A model generated the notes under the pieces. It ran no database searches. It had not been told where the DNA came from and saw nothing but the letters and a program-made list of their open reading frames with translations. A program made the translations under genes and the position numbers. A DNA stretch of 64,000 bases from Oryzias latipes (lineage: Eukaryota; Chordata; Actinopteri; Beloniformes; Adrianichthyidae): NCBI RefSeq assembly GCF_002234675.1, contig NC_019866.2:19141311-19205310 (forward strand), given 5' to 3'. This document shows positions 1-11,612 of the stretch, piece by piece (the stretch's first letter is position 1; every line of letters starts with the position of its first letter).

Positions 1-734
1 GACTTCATGGTCCCAGAGGGCCCGGAGGGTGCCAGGTACCTGCCGCTGCAGTCCCTGAAGGCCACTTTCCCGGAGCGAAACTCCAGCGTGTAGCCCGTGG
101 CCCTGTCCGTGGTGGCCACCAGCGCTCCGTCGTTCCGCAGGAAGCGGTTGTCTGAGGTCTGCAGGTGGTAGCGCTGCTCCCAGAACACCAGCGTGATCAT
201 GGAGTCCACCCCCCACGGCACGTCCCGGTCGATGGCGATCTCGTCCACCTTGTCGCTCAGGTGCGCGTAACGCTTGCGCGTCAGACTGAAGAGGTTGACC
301 TGCGGGTGCATGGCGATGTGCACACTCCACTTCTCCGCCACGGAGACAGTCTGCGCAAAGCAGAGGATCCGGTCCTCGGTGCCACCCAGGTACCGTCCAT
401 GCGCCTCGGACTGCAGGGACCAGCGGCCGTCATCGTGCGCGGTGATGACGAAGCGGCACTCCGGGCCCGGGTTCTCGCTGTCCCCGGTCACGTTGCCGTC
501 CTTGTCAGCGGCGATGTACCGGCCCAGATGTGACTTGAGGAGGAAGACGTCCCCGCTGGACTCGTCCCCGCTCTGCTCCAGGGTCCAGATCTGCTTCTTC
601 TTCATGCTGGTGGCGGACGCGTTGATCTTGAAGCCGAAAGTCTCCGCGGTCAGGTACTTGTTCCCGCAGTTGATGAGGCCGAACTGGATCTGCAGCATAT
701 CGCTGGTTCCGTTGGCGGCGCCGTTGGCGGTCAT
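1..734 (-). CDS. fscn1: fascin, exon 1 (partial, N-terminal 244 codons)
   Basis: Fascin cross-links F-actin into tight parallel bundles in filopodia and other protrusions. Read on the minus strand from the ATG at 732-734, the frame is open to the window edge and gives 244 codons plus two bases. It starts [20 protein letters not shown] and contains the hallmark stretches [68 protein letters not shown] and [15 protein letters not shown]. These are beta-trefoil 1 and most of beta-trefoil 2 of the four in the family. Ser43 in the ATSMKKK context aligns with the PKC-regulated Ser39 of human fascin, so the N-terminus is four residues longer than the human one. The family is about 493 aa, so roughly half is outside the window. 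Whether this is the fscn1a or fscn1b copy cannot be told here. Confidence 0.96.
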   Translation of the reverse strand, partial: MTANGAANGTSDMLQIQFGLINCGNKYLTAETFGFKINASATSMKKKQIWTLEQSGDESSGDVFLLKSHLGRYIAADKDGNVTGDSENPGPECRFVITAHDDGRWSLQSEAHGRYLGGTEDRILCFAQTVSVAEKWSVHIAMHPQVNLFSLTRKRYAHLSDKVDEIAIDRDVPWGVDSMITLVFWEQRYHLQTSDNRFLRNDGALVATTDRATGYTLEFRSGKVAFRDCSGRYLAPSGPSGTMK

Positions 735-935
735 CGTGGCCTCTGGACCGGTTCTGCGTGACAGGGACGGGGAGGGGGCGCTTCTGCACGGTGAGCTGGC
801 GGGTGAGTGGATGCGGTGATGCCTCGCGTGCTTCTTTGTTTGGGGAGAGTGGGAGCGCGCGCCACCGGTCCTCAGTCCTCATGCAGCGCGAGCCCGCTGC
901 CACAGCTGCAGCCTATATAACCATCAGTGACGTCC
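735..935 (-). promoter_or_regulatory. fscn1: fscn1 core promoter and 5' UTR
   Basis: Upstream of the fascin ATG on the minus strand there is a TATA-type element (TTATATAGG, complement of 912-920). About 10 bp further upstream is a CRE-like site, plus-strand TGACGTCC at 928-935. Transcription should start near 880-890, giving a 5' UTR of about 150 nt with no intron visible before the ATG. CREB-type control of fascin genes is known in mammals; its use here is inference. Confidence 0.6.
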
Positions 936-1606
936 CTGCATGAGCCACGCCCCCTTTGTTGCGAATAATCAAATCACCTCAGGAAAAAAAAAACTTCAGC
1001 AAACATTTCCTGCATAACAAACCACATTTAAAAACTGACATTTCCCTATGATATCGAAATATCTGTTCAGAGAGCTGACACAAAGATCCATTCATGGTCC
1101 GGACCATCAGAACAAAGAGCCCAAACAGATCTGACTGACGGGGATCTGGTCTTTGCATAAGCGCGTCATGCTCCACTTCCATGAGAAACGTTTTTGTTTG
1201 CAGTCTGCCCGTTGGCACGGTTCCGTTTTGCAGCTGCAGACACGCATGCATGTTTGCCCTGCTCCACATGCTCCACTACCTCCAACCAACCCAGCCCTTC
1301 ACACCTCCTCCAACTCTCAGTAAAAGCTCCGAGAGTAAAAGGGTTAAATAAAGGGGCTTTATCCTGTGCAGGTGTGGACCACTGTTCTTCTGCAGCTCCC
1401 ACACGCACACACATGACGTCATGCAAACACAAATTATTCAGACTTTGGTGATGCAGTGACAGCTGTCAGTCCTAATGTTGGGCTTCATCCCAGTTTTTAT
1501 GACAGCCTGTTTTAAAAACAGCGAGGCTTTGGGACGAAATCAGTCCAACCACTAAATCCTGGTTATGAAATCCAGATGTTCCAGATTCTCAATTCATGTC
1601 TGCACA
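936..1606. other. fscn1 upstream intergenic sequence
   Basis: Apart from the CRE/octamer site at 1414-1428 I see no gene, RNA or recognisable transposon here. Short open frames on both strands overlap each other and show no family resemblance. Confidence 0.5.
1414..1428. promoter_or_regulatory. palindromic CRE overlapping an octamer-like site
   Basis: A perfect TGACGTCA palindrome occupies 1414-1421 and runs directly into ATGCAAAC (1421-1428), which is one base from the POU octamer ATGCAAAT. It lies about 530 bp upstream of the predicted fscn1 start, so it is a plausible upstream element of fscn1. Confidence 0.45.
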
Positions 1607-2269
1607 CCCATCTGCCCATCCATCCATCCATCCATCCATCCATCCATCCATTCATCCAACCACTCATCCATTCAATCATTTATCCATCCATCCATTCATC
1701 CAACCACTCATCCATTTAATCATTAATCCATCCATCATCTATCCATCCATCCATCCATTCATCCATCCATCCATCCAACCACTCCTCTATTCAATCGTTC
1801 ACCCATCTACTATCCATCCAATTTGTCTGCCTGTTCATCCATCCATTCATTCTTTCATTCAATCATTCATCCATCCATCCAACCCTCCTTTCAGACAATC
1901 TTTCATCCATCCATCTTTCCATCCAATTATTCATCCATTGTCAGTCAATTCATCGTCCATCCATCCATCTGTTCATCCTTCCTGCCTTTCATTCAATCCT
2001 TCATCCATCTTTCCATCCAGTCTTTCATTCATCCACCCATCTGTCTATCCATCCATCTATCCATCCATCCATCCATCCATCCATCCATCCATCCATCCAT
2101 CCATCCATCCATCCATCCATCCATCCATCCATCCATCCATCCATCCAACCACTCATCTATTCAATCATTCACCCATCTACAATCCATCCAATTTGTCTGC
2201 CTGTTCATCCATCCATTCATTCTTTCATTCAATCATCCATCCATCCATCCATCCATCTATCCATCCATA
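1607..2269. repeat. (CCAT)n tetranucleotide microsatellite with internal duplication
   Basis: About 660 bp dominated by CCAT units, with variant ATTC/AATC units and a nearly pure run at about 2058-2147. A non-repetitive marker string around ATTTGTCTGCCTG occurs at 1821 and again at 2191, with matching flanks on both sides. The array has therefore duplicated a block of about 370 bp internally. The Ser/Ile/His/Pro-rich open frames across it are repeat artefacts. Confidence 0.95.
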
Positions 2270-2439
2270 ATGCACAAAATAATACTTTCTTATTGAAATT
2301 AACCTCCTGTTCTCATATTGATTATTCTTTGGAAATTGAACATTTCTTTGTTGTGAGCGTCCAGAGGGCCAAAAAACAACAATGTTACAGGAAGATCTAT
2401 TTTGGGAAGAATTTTCGATCAAACGATGGTTGTGTGGTC

Positions 2440-2568
2440 CTGGGATGAACTGATGAGCTGTCCAGGGTGTACCTCGCCTTCGCTCACTTGTAGGTGGGAT
2501 AGGCTCCAGTAACCAAGTGACCCTGAAAGGGCTTAAGCGAGTTTGGAAAACGAATGGGTGGATTTTTA
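2440..2568 (+). mobile_element. 3' tail fragment of a fish LINE (L2/CR1-like)
   Basis: The stretch around 2461-2560 has the wording of a very common teleost retrotransposon tail: opening CCAGGGTGTACC, then GGGATAGGCTCCAG, then GTGACCCTGAAAGGG, and ending AATGGGTGGA. The same tail occurs at 12115-12214 and, reversed, at 24035-24175. The element is a 5'-truncated relic without coding sequence. The clade name is from memory and less sure than the repeat call. Confidence 0.65.
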
Positions 2569-2569
2569 C

Positions 2570-4330
2570 TATCAAAATTTTAAAAGAATAAATTGAAAAT
2601 ACTGTATTTCTGAGAGAAAATTCTATTTTCAGCCAGAGAATTACGGTATGTACTTATTTTTCTTGAAGCAAATTCAAGTTTGTTTGATTTTTATTTAGCA
2701 AAATCAGCTTTTGTGTTTGTTGTAATGTAATCATTCAGAACTAGAACTCATTTTTTTGTGTGAGAACAGTCCCTGATACCTGGACCAACAGGATTTGGAG
2801 TCAAATGAATTGAAGATTATTCCAAAGTGAATCATTTCAGTATTTCAGCCGTGAGATTTGGCCTGAGTTCGGAGACCCATGAAGTAACATGAACCCTAAA
2901 CAGAATTTAATTTCTATTGTTCCTCTGCCTCTGAACAAATCCAGCCCTCAGAGAAAACATCTTCAAACAAATTAGATCTCAGTGCAATTTGACTTCCAGA
3001 ATCCCACTTTAATAAAATCACCAGACTTGATCCGACAAATTTTTCCTGCTCTGTACTTGTAAATTTGCTGCAGTTCTGTTGGAAAACAGACAGTTTGTAA
3101 AGATTTATGGAGACAGCTGTCAACCTGTGATGGACAGAGAGCTCAGAAGAGACATGAACCTTCAGCAAACCTCACGGAAGAAGGGTGGGTTATGAAAACC
3201 CAGCAGTGGCCTTTTTTTATTTTTTATTTTTTTAATGTATGTCCACTTAAGTCTGCATGTGTTTGAGCTTTTTTCTTCAATGCTTCATCAGTTTTTTGTT
3301 GATGCTCTACGATACAGCAGCACTCTTTGAACATCCTTCTTATTCAGCAGTGGCCCTCTGTGTTCTCCTCTCTGGTTCAGGATGTCAAACGTCACCAAAT
3401 GTCAAGTCCATGCATGGTTTTGGATGGTCAACAGTACTAAAAGGCCCTGCGCAGTTTTGTTTTCAATCATATTATTTATGGATTTATGGAATGTATATTT
3501 TATGTCTTCATAAGTTTTACTCATCACATTTAAAATAACACTTGAAATTTTTCAGTTTGTGTCTAAAAGATTTATGAAATGAATCCACTTTTTGGTGTTT
3601 TTTCTAGATGTCACTGTCATTCAGTTCCTTCAGTGTAAGGTAACTGGAAAAGGAGAGGTTCCACATTCCACAGGATCGTCTCCTGATATTCCCAGTTTTC
3701 TTTGGAAAACAGTCTGAATTACTGCTCTTTCAGAGAGCACTTTTGTTACAGGCACAGCTGCACCAATAAGCCCCTTTTTTAAAACTACAAATCCCCTCTG
3801 CATTATCCTCCAAAACAAGTTAACCAAAAGGATTAAAAACCTGTAATTGATTTCGGTTTGTGGTGAGATTAGCGGTCTGCTGGAGGGCGCACAAGCCCCC
3901 GCCGCTCCGGACGTCTCATCTTCATCAAACTCATGTCATTGTAGAGCTCTGTGTACATTTGGGACATTTTAAATGTCACAAAAATCTGTTTTTTGCATGA
4001 AAGTGCTTTTATTTTGTCAGATCACACTTTGCTTTGTGCTCAAACACCACATTTGTTTTGTTTTTTTCTATACAAATGAATCCTTTTCTTCCCCTTAACC
4101 TTTTTAGAACCAAACAGACATTTCTAACAATGCAAATGTTTCAAACTTCTCCATATGCAGTTGTCACCTGGTTTGAGGTTTTCATTTATTAACTTTTTCA
4201 TATTTTAGTTCAGATTTCAAGTACATTTTCTTTAAAGGTACATTTTATGACACAAGGATTTGATCATTTTGAAGCCCCAGCAGCAGCCCTCGACATGTTT
4301 CTTGGAGTGAGAAGGTCACTAAGACGCAAA
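2570..4330. other. gene-free intergenic sequence
   Basis: AT-rich sequence with no splice-supported open frame and no recognised repeat beyond homopolymer runs. All open frames are short and overlap on both strands. Confidence 0.5.
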
Positions 4331-4445
4331 TGCATTCCCAGTGGTCTTTTAATTATGATTTTGCGGTTTTTAGCCTAAATCAAAAAACCTGTGTTGTTTT
4401 CTTGGACATAGTTTTTGCAGAGTAACAGGAGTTCATTAGACATTC
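4255..4445 (+). mobile_element. fragment of the AAGTCCCACTCC inverted-repeat transposon family
   Basis: The part at about 4331-4440 (CCCAGTGGTCTTTTAATTAT, then CCTGTGTTGTTTTCTTGG, then GTAACAGGAGTTCATTAGA) matches the interior of the complete copy at 33963-34485 and the reversed copy at 40061-40539. Both termini are decayed or missing. Confidence 0.6.
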
Positions 4446-5984
4446 AGTGCGTCTTGTCTTATTTTATTCTTTTACCCTTTCTTTTCTAAGGGGGTGACCA
4501 GGAGGCTCCTCATCCCTGGGACACGTTCCTTTCACTTTGGCTGCTCTGGAGGAGCTTCCAGAAAGTTTGGATGGTAAGCTGCTCAGAGACAGTGGTCACC
4601 TGACCGGGTCTGCTCTTGTATTGCTGCAGATTCTTTACCTTCTTTTCTGTCCTAATTCTACTCAAAACCCCTCCCAAGCCCCATCTGGTCGGATGTTGCT
4701 GAAGGAATCTGTCATTGTCTGCATTTTTGTTTGTTGTTTTTCAGCATTTTGTTCTATTTTACTCGTATTTTATTCTGGCTTTTGGATTTTGTTGACACCC
4801 AGACCCATGTCTCACAAATGCAAGAACAGACCCCTTAGAAATAAGTCAAAGATTCCTACCCAATTGGTAGAATTTCTTTAAATAAGACAGAAAATTAGAT
4901 ATTTTTCTTGAAACAGGGTCCATTTACTTTGTTTTAGTTCAGTTTTACTCTCACTTGGTTAAATAAAGTCCTTCTCAGCTGTATTTTTGAGCTCCTTCAT
5001 GCCACATTTTTTGTCACATTCATCTTCATTTTTCCATTTCCTTTCTGCTGGCTCTTCATCTAATGAGGAATTTTATTTCACAATAAAAGACTGATGTGGT
5101 TTTTTTACTCTCTAATTACACTCTAAAATACTCTCAGTTGGCATTTCGTCAGAGGGACTATTGTCATTTATTGTGTTGATTTTTGTGAGTGTGCGTGCGT
5201 ACTTTAATTCCACATTGTCATGTGTTGATGTGGTGGAGCCGCCCCTGCAGGTATCCTGCTCAGCCCCATTGATAAGACCCCCGGGATTTGGAGCAATTTG
5301 CAACCTTGAGACAAACAAACATCGGCCTCTGGAGGCTCACGCAGCGTCTGTGAGGGAAGAACAGACGAGGATTTTGTCTTTGTTCACAGGCGAGGCTTCT
5401 CTGATGGTTGCCATGGAGACCAGACTCATTTCTGCTGTCTGATAAAGAGCAGGCGGTCCACTGGGGCACGCGCCCGCTCACTGACACACTGACACACTTG
5501 CTGCCACCAGCAGGATCCATCTTTAACACACGTCTAAGCCCCATCTGTGACATGAGGGGTGTTTCTGCAGAAGAACAGGTCCATTTTCCTCTTCTCCCGC
5601 TGAAGTTGCTGCAGGTTTTAGCCTCGACTGGAAAGCCTGACTTCCATTTTGAAGGACGTGAGCAGAATCGAGCTGCAGAGAAGGCTGAGGGGGATTCTGC
5701 ATGTCTCCTCTGACCTACATTCACTCTGTTTTCTGTGACCCCTACGTGCAGAAAGCATTACATGATGATTATGTGCGTGCAGACATGTGGGCTCAGATAC
5801 ACCCGGTGTCTGCACACTGCAGCTACTTAATCAGTGGTTTGAATCCAAGGCTGGACGCCGTTTTGTTTCAAATTGAAAAATCTCAATGAATTTTTATCAC
5901 TGCTTATTAGTGTAACCCTTATATTGTGTTTGGGTCAAAACTGACCTGTTTTCACTCTTGAAAATGGCTGCATTGTTAGGCAGT
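4446..5984. other. intergenic sequence with one candidate X-box
   Basis: No gene is supported. GTTGCCATGGAGAC at 5407-5420 resembles an RFX X-box. The 5220-5720 stretch is less AT-rich than its surroundings and could be a conserved non-coding element, but this cannot be judged from one species. Confidence 0.35.
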
Positions 5985-6115
5985 AGTGTGAAGAGACTTG
6001 CCTAAGGACCCACACTGGATTCAGCTGATCGCTCCCCAACTGGAAATTAAACCCTGGTTCCTCATATACTAGTCCTACATGCAGGCAACAAAGGCATCAA
6101 CCACTCAAATCCCTG
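5985..6115. repeat. possible dispersed repeat fragment
   Basis: The wording CTTGCCTAAGGACCCACACT, then a segment with AAATTAAACCCTGGTTCC, then GCATCAACCACTCAAATCCC, resembles a degraded copy of a widespread fish repeat that carries tRNA-like wording. It lacks an intact A box and B box, so it is not called a tRNA. Confidence 0.3.
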
Positions 6116-7168
6116 CATCTCATGTATAAAACTAGGAAGGACCAAAGCTGCAGTTCCAGATGTCCACTAGAGAATGGTTTCAAATACAAAACATTTGCTA
6201 TAGACGAACATGTTAAAAATGTTACAACAAAAATCAACTAGTGTACAACCTTGTTTATTTTTACATTTATTTTTCTTCTTATGCCAAGGGCATGATTTTA
6301 AATTTAATTAAATTGCATCTATTTTTTTAATGTGAGCACTCACTTTCACCATTAGACTCCTCTGATAATGTTGATCCAGCTAAAAGGGCCACTTCCTGTT
6401 TGGGCAGCAGAGAAAAGTCATTGGAGCCAGAACAATTCACCAGCTAACCACTAGGTGGCTTGTTATACAAGCAGATCAATCCCTGCTCTCTCCAAAGTAA
6501 AACAGACAAAACTCAAATCCAAAATAAACTCACTGACTCTGTGATTGTAAAACTTTTATTTTGTTAACTCCAGAGCCTTTGCAGACAACAGCAAAAAAAT
6601 AAATACGTTCTTTGAACAACTGGAACTCTTTGACCTTTATGCAATTTACATAATTCCAACAGATTCTTATACTGCAAAAGCGGCAAAGCTGTTTTTTTTT
6701 TTCGTGCCATATTCAGCTGATTGACGTTCATTGCGTAAACACTTTACTACTGTAAAGCGTTGCAAATCGGCACAAGGCTGCGCTTCTCCTCTTTAGAATC
6801 CTCTGGAATTACATTAATTGTGTAGCTAGTTGAAGAGTTACCGTAGTTAAAAAAAAAAGAACTAGAGCTACAGCTCTGACAGTAAAGGTTTCATGTTCTG
6901 CAGCTGGAATTGGTCCCTCATCTTTGGTTAATCTCAACGGACATCACATCAGATAAGCCCAAGATGGCAACAATGATTGAACTGAAACGCTGCCTTAAAA
7001 TCAGCCAAACGCAAACCACTGAGTGATGCCGCACAGTTTCTGTCTTTGTATTCACATTAGTCTGTCACTGTACGTCGGGACATTCAGATCTACATAACAA
7101 AGAAAGCACAACTTAATTATTGAAAGTTTCTGCAACTTATGAATAGTTTCACCGTTAAAGTAAACATT
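6116..7168. other. gene-free intergenic sequence
   Basis: No coding or repeat structure is recognised. A CTCF-like core, CCACTAGGTGGC, lies at 6448-6459. Confidence 0.4.
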
Positions 7169-7492
7169 TGTGTGTGAGCTGTGTGTTAATTCTGTGTGAA
7201 CTGTGTGTGAGCTGTGTGCTAGTTGTGAGTTAGTTGTGTGTAAGTTGTGTGTAAACTGTGCGTGAGTTGTGTGTCAGCTGTGTGTGAGTTGTGTGTCAGC
7301 TGTGTGTCAGCTGTGTGTGAGTTGTGAGTTAGTTGTGTGTGAGCTGTGTGTGAGTGTGAGTTAGTTGTGAGTTAGTTGTGTGTTCGTTGTGTGCGAGCTG
7401 TGTGTGAGCTGTGTGTGAGTTGTGTGTGAGTGTGAGTTAGTTGTGAGTTAGTTGTGTGTCAGTTGTGTGTCAGCTGTGTGTGAGTTGTGGAC
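7169..7492. repeat. GTGTGAG(C/T)TGT-type minisatellite
   Basis: A variable tandem array of 10-11 bp units such as GTGTGAGCTGT, GTGTGAGTTGT, GTGTCAGCTGT and GTGAGTTAGTT. Higher-order blocks (TGTGAGTGTGAGTTAGTTGT) recur within it. No coding role is suggested. Confidence 0.9.
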
Positions 7493-7908
7493 GCTGGTTC
7501 CACAGCGTTTCTATGTGCACAGCTGCACCTGCAGGGCCTCCATACCAACAAAGAGCTGGAAGCTGAACCCACATGGGACACTCCCCCTCTTCCTCCTCCT
7601 CGTCTTCACTTTATTTTCCACACAACAATCAGGTCAAGGGTCAAGGTGGTGTGTTTGTGTACGAATACTTTTCAGAGGGGGGCGGTGGGCAACCTGGCTG
7701 CTAACATCCCTTAATTGTCATGGTGACAGCAGGGCACTGGATCTAACATCAGCAAAGATGCATTGGCTGTTAAGTATTGTATTTACTCCTCCACTATGTT
7801 TACATGCTATAAATGAGGTAAATAAAATGTAAAACTGTTTACGTAGTTAGGTGCTCATCCAAAGGTTAAAAAAGCTAACCAAGTTAGCTAACTAAGTTTA
7901 ATGCTGAT

Positions 7909-8294
7909 GTGTCTGAATTCCTTCACTACTCACTACATAGTACACTATGTAGTGCGTTCACCATTCTGTAGTGCTGTCTGAATCTACAATTCCAAAATTG
8001 AGTCCCCTAGAAATTTCCCAGAAGTTTCTGTGAAAAACAAAGACCACTGTGCATTGTGTTTGAAAGATTTTTGCAACGTTTTCATCTTCAGAACACAGTA
8101 GAATTATAAATGATCATTGCAAAACGCTAATATCAACTAGATTTTCACTTTGTAAAATCGATGAAGTGATATTCGATTTAAACTTTTTTTTAAAAAGCAG
8201 TGAGCCTGGTGACTGAACTGCTGTTCAAGTCCAGTCCACTCGATAGTTCGGCACCATCTAGTTTTTTCAGGGGTTAGGGAGGGAATTTGGACAC
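7909..8294. mobile_element. non-autonomous DNA transposon (GTGTC inverted-repeat family), copy 1
   Basis: About 386 bp bounded by GTGTCTGAATTCC on the left and GGAATTTGGACAC on the right, inverted copies with two mismatches. Inside the left end are short palindromes of the CACTACATAGTACACTATGTAGTG type. It has no coding capacity. A second member with the same ends and palindromes lies at 15148-15537. Confidence 0.7.
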
Positions 8295-8790
8295 AGCCAT
8301 GAACTGCTGTTTACACGATGGGAGTGAAATTCATATCTGTCCGATCATTTTCACAAACACACATAGAAAAACACGCTGCATCCTGCTTTTTGGTGCTCTT
8401 TGTGTCTTTAGGCTGCATTGTGGGCATTGATTTGTGCTTTCAGCTCTGACTGCAGGGGAACCTGATCAGGATAACGCTAAAAATACCTCTTCCTTCCTCT
8501 CAGTGAGAACCTCGCATCACATCCTGTCCAACGCAGTGGAGCTTCATCCTCACTCATCTTAACTTTTCTCAAAAGCCTCTTTACAAATTTTGTCATCTGC
8601 TGAAGCAGATGTTAGATCTATTGAAAGAAATTTAAGGGAATTCTTTTTTTTTAACCAATTTTAATAACCAAATTGTTTTATGTTAGATTTTAGCTTCTAA
8701 ATGTTTCAAAAACTCATTTCAGAGAGGATTTTAGAACAAAAAACCCAGGATGTAGAACGACTAATCCCAGGACACACATATACATTTATA

Positions 8791-9070
8791 AAGATTCCCT
8801 CCAATGAAAATTCTGTTTTTGGTGTTTTTGACATGTTCTTGTTGCATTATTTTCATAATGGAGGACAAATCTAAAGAAAATTAAGACAAAAGCTGCATTT
8901 TTGGGTATTTCCCTATTCAAATCGTTCGGAATCATGAGTTGCTCTGCAGAAACAAAGTCCCAGAAATCCCCATTATCTTTTTTCTTTTGACAATTAAACA
9001 GAAGAATCATGAGTCGAAAACCACTGGAAACACTTTTAAAATAGACCAAAAGATGATCGGAGTGGGACTT
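8791..9070 (-). mobile_element. TA-flanked inverted-repeat transposon (AAGTCCCACTCC family), short copy
   Basis: A 280 bp element with both ends present: AAGATTCCCTCCAATGAAAA at the left and ATCGGAGTGGGACTT at the right, flanked by TA at 8789-8790 and 9071-9072. It is in reverse orientation to the 33963-34485 copy and is internally deleted. A TA duplication points to the Tc1/mariner/IS630 type; no transposase is encoded. Confidence 0.7.
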
Positions 9071-9719
9071 TAATGACAAAAAGAATGTACGGTATTGACA
9101 AAAGTAAATCTAAGAAGCAATCAGTGTCTATCTGACATTAATTTTGATTTTGTCATTTAATCATATTTTTAGGAAGGAAAAAGTTCAATTAAGTTTGGAC
9201 AAAAAAGGGACAGCATTAAACTGATTTCTACATCTGTGGACGAGAATTTTGCAGCTGTACACAGCTTTTAGGACCCCAACGTCTCCGGTTTGAAGGGTTT
9301 CTTCTCCAGTGGGTCATTCTGGTTGTATTGATCTTCCTGTTGGAAGATCTTTCTGACACTAAAGCAGAATATTTATTTCAAAAAGCTTTAACAGTCTTGA
9401 GATCTTGTGCAATACAGCCAAGCAATCCATACCATAAAAAAAGCCCTCCCCCCCCCCCCACGTGCTTTAGAGTAAGATACTATTGTCTTCCATTATTTTT
9501 ATGTTACCACAAAGCTGATGTTGCCAATTTTGTCTCATCTGTGCAAAAAAAAAAAGTCCAAATGTTTTGTGGCTTGTCCATTTGCACTGTGCCATAACCG
9601 ATATCCAGTGCTTATTTTTAATGATATACTTTTAACAGTGGTGTCCTCATTGGTCCAAACAAAGATGGATGGTGTGATCTACTACTTACAAACAATCTAA
9701 CAAAAATGAAGAGCTAAAT
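9071..9719. other. gene-free intergenic sequence
   Basis: Nothing recognised apart from a short poly-C run near 9450-9461 and poly-A runs. Confidence 0.4.
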
Positions 9720-9945
9720 TGGAGTTTTCCAGCTGTACAGCTTTGAGCCATATTCCAGCTCAGATGAGGAAAACAAAGACATACATGGATCTAGTCTATG
9801 AGCAGATGCATCAGAATGGAGCAGAGCAGGAAGTTTAATGCGCATTTTTGACGTCACACTTGCAATCTTTTTCAAATTGCATTTTTGGTTTGCTCCTGAT
9901 TCACAACAATTTGAATGAAGAAATACTCAGTCTTTTCTAGACGTA
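9720..9945 (+). mobile_element. fragment of the AAGTCCCACTCC family
   Basis: The wording CATCAGAATGGAGCAGAGCAG followed by TTTGCTCCTGATTCACAACA matches the interior of the complete copy at about 34290-34380. Both ends are lost. Confidence 0.5.
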
Positions 9946-11440
9946 CCATCATTTTGGTCATCAAAACAATTTTGTTTAAAATCATTGTCTGAATTTTCAA
10001 TGAATGAATTTTAGAACATATTTTACTTTGGATTATTTTTCGACACTTTTAAGTTGTTTCAGTGACAATCTACAGTTTTGTTTAAATAACAGATGAGAAC
10101 CAACAGTTTTTCTATGTGTATATATGTATTCAACCAGTTTGCAGAGTGAGGATCTCCAGTTCTTCTTTTTCTTCTGTGAACATTTTTTATTGCAGTGTTG
10201 GATGATCTTGCTGCTGCTTTAATCCTGAAAATAATCCAAAGAAATAAAAAAATAGTAAATCATCTCATCAAACATGACAGAAGCCCTACATTACATTCAT
10301 TTACAGTCACTTTTAGTTCCACATATTAATATTTAAAATTAAATTAATGATGATAACGATGTATACTTTGTATGACTTGCAGTTTTTACTTCTGCACCTT
10401 AATCATGACATAATTCAGAAGTTATTTTATTGCAAAGGTTCTGCTGAACAAGCAGCTTTGTTTCCATGTTTCCTCTTTCTTTCATCTAAAAGAGCTCCAT
10501 TGCTCCACCTAACGGCAGCAGCACCACACTACACCTCTCAGCTTAAAGCCTCAGGTCTGCTCTCACATGTGCACACAGAATGAACCAAAACGGACACATA
10601 AAACACACAGAGAGGACACCGGGCAAGAATGGCAGATGACGCATGTCATTACCACCTGCTGCATCCCACTGGCCCTCTCCTTTCCACCATCACTGCTCAT
10701 TTTTTCTGTCCTGGTCTTTCATATCCTTGCATCTCCTCTTGAGGGACAGCAAAGGAGGTTCAGAGGCTAGTTATTTGTCTTCTTGCAACAAAGACATGGA
10801 GGCCTCTTTGGAGAGCCTCTGTGACCAAACACCCTCACCAAACACCAGCTGTTGTCTGCCGGCCTATTGTTCCAATCCCCCTCCCTAAAAGATTCAGCTA
10901 CCCTGCACATCTTGCAGACACTCATCTATTAAGCATGCAGAATGTTCCTGCAAAAAGGTCAAAGACGAGTGCCACCTCAAGCTGTTGAGATCTTAAAAAA
11001 ACAAAAAATCTGGTGAAACATTTAATAAATGGGGTTGCAGTTTTTTTGGCTTTGAGCTATTTTTTCTTGATAATAATGGCGGATGAAGGGAAGTGGTGAT
11101 GAAGGGTCTGCCAGCATGGCGGCACGGGAAGGGATCACTGACATCTGGGGAGCTGCCACCTTTGTGGACCAAAAAACTAGAGCAAAAACCAGAAAACAAC
11201 ACGAGAGGAGAAGAATTCTAGCTTTTTATCAATTTTTAAATGTTTAAATCAGATAGAAAAGAGTTTAAGCACAGGAGGGTGATAACGACTTCAGAAGGAC
11301 TTTTCTGTTTGAGTAAAACCTAATCTGAGTTACAGTTTCACCCAGACGTCCTCCCATATCTCACAGTTTGGAGGTTATTGTAATGTTTTACCCTTATCCC
11401 ACTTAATAAAGATGTGTTGCTGCTTTGCTATTGCGACACC
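9946..11440. other. gene-free intergenic sequence
   Basis: No supported gene. Open frames of 67-81 codons around 10347-10888 and 10993-11202 overlap one another and match no family I recognise. Confidence 0.4.
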
Positions 11441-11442
11441 AT

Positions 11443-11612
11443 TTCTCGGCTACAGGAACATCAGCCAAATGCCTTTATAGCATTCACTGGGGACTTTAAC
11501 CATGTTGACTTGGACGGGACTCTTTCTGAATTTACACAGTATGTGGACTGCCCCACCCGTGAAGATGAGGCTGTTGTATGCTGATGCATCGGGAGCATGC
11601 AGCACTATGGCC
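11443..11612 (+). pseudogene. LINE endonuclease domain fragment
   Basis: Starting at the CTA at 11450, the plus strand encodes LQEHQPNAFIAFTGDFNHVD followed by FTQYVDCPTREDE before a frame break, after which LLYADASGA continues in another frame. The GDFNHV string and the FTQYV-CPTRE string are signatures of the apurinic-type endonuclease of fish non-LTR retrotransposons. It is a dead fragment: the frame is broken and no other domains adjoin it. It may derive from the same insertion as the 13015-13215 fragment. Confidence 0.75.

Noticed and set aside
1596..2296. Long plus-strand open frames rich in Ser-Ile-His-Pro
   Set aside because: They are translations of the (CCAT)n array; any frame of a 4-bp repeat without a stop stays open.
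5985..6115. Possible tRNA gene or intact tRNA-derived SINE
   Set aside because: No cloverleaf pairing and no intact A and B boxes; left as a weak repeat fragment.
7169..7492. CRISPR-like array
   Set aside because: Units are contiguous with no spacers; it is a eukaryotic minisatellite.
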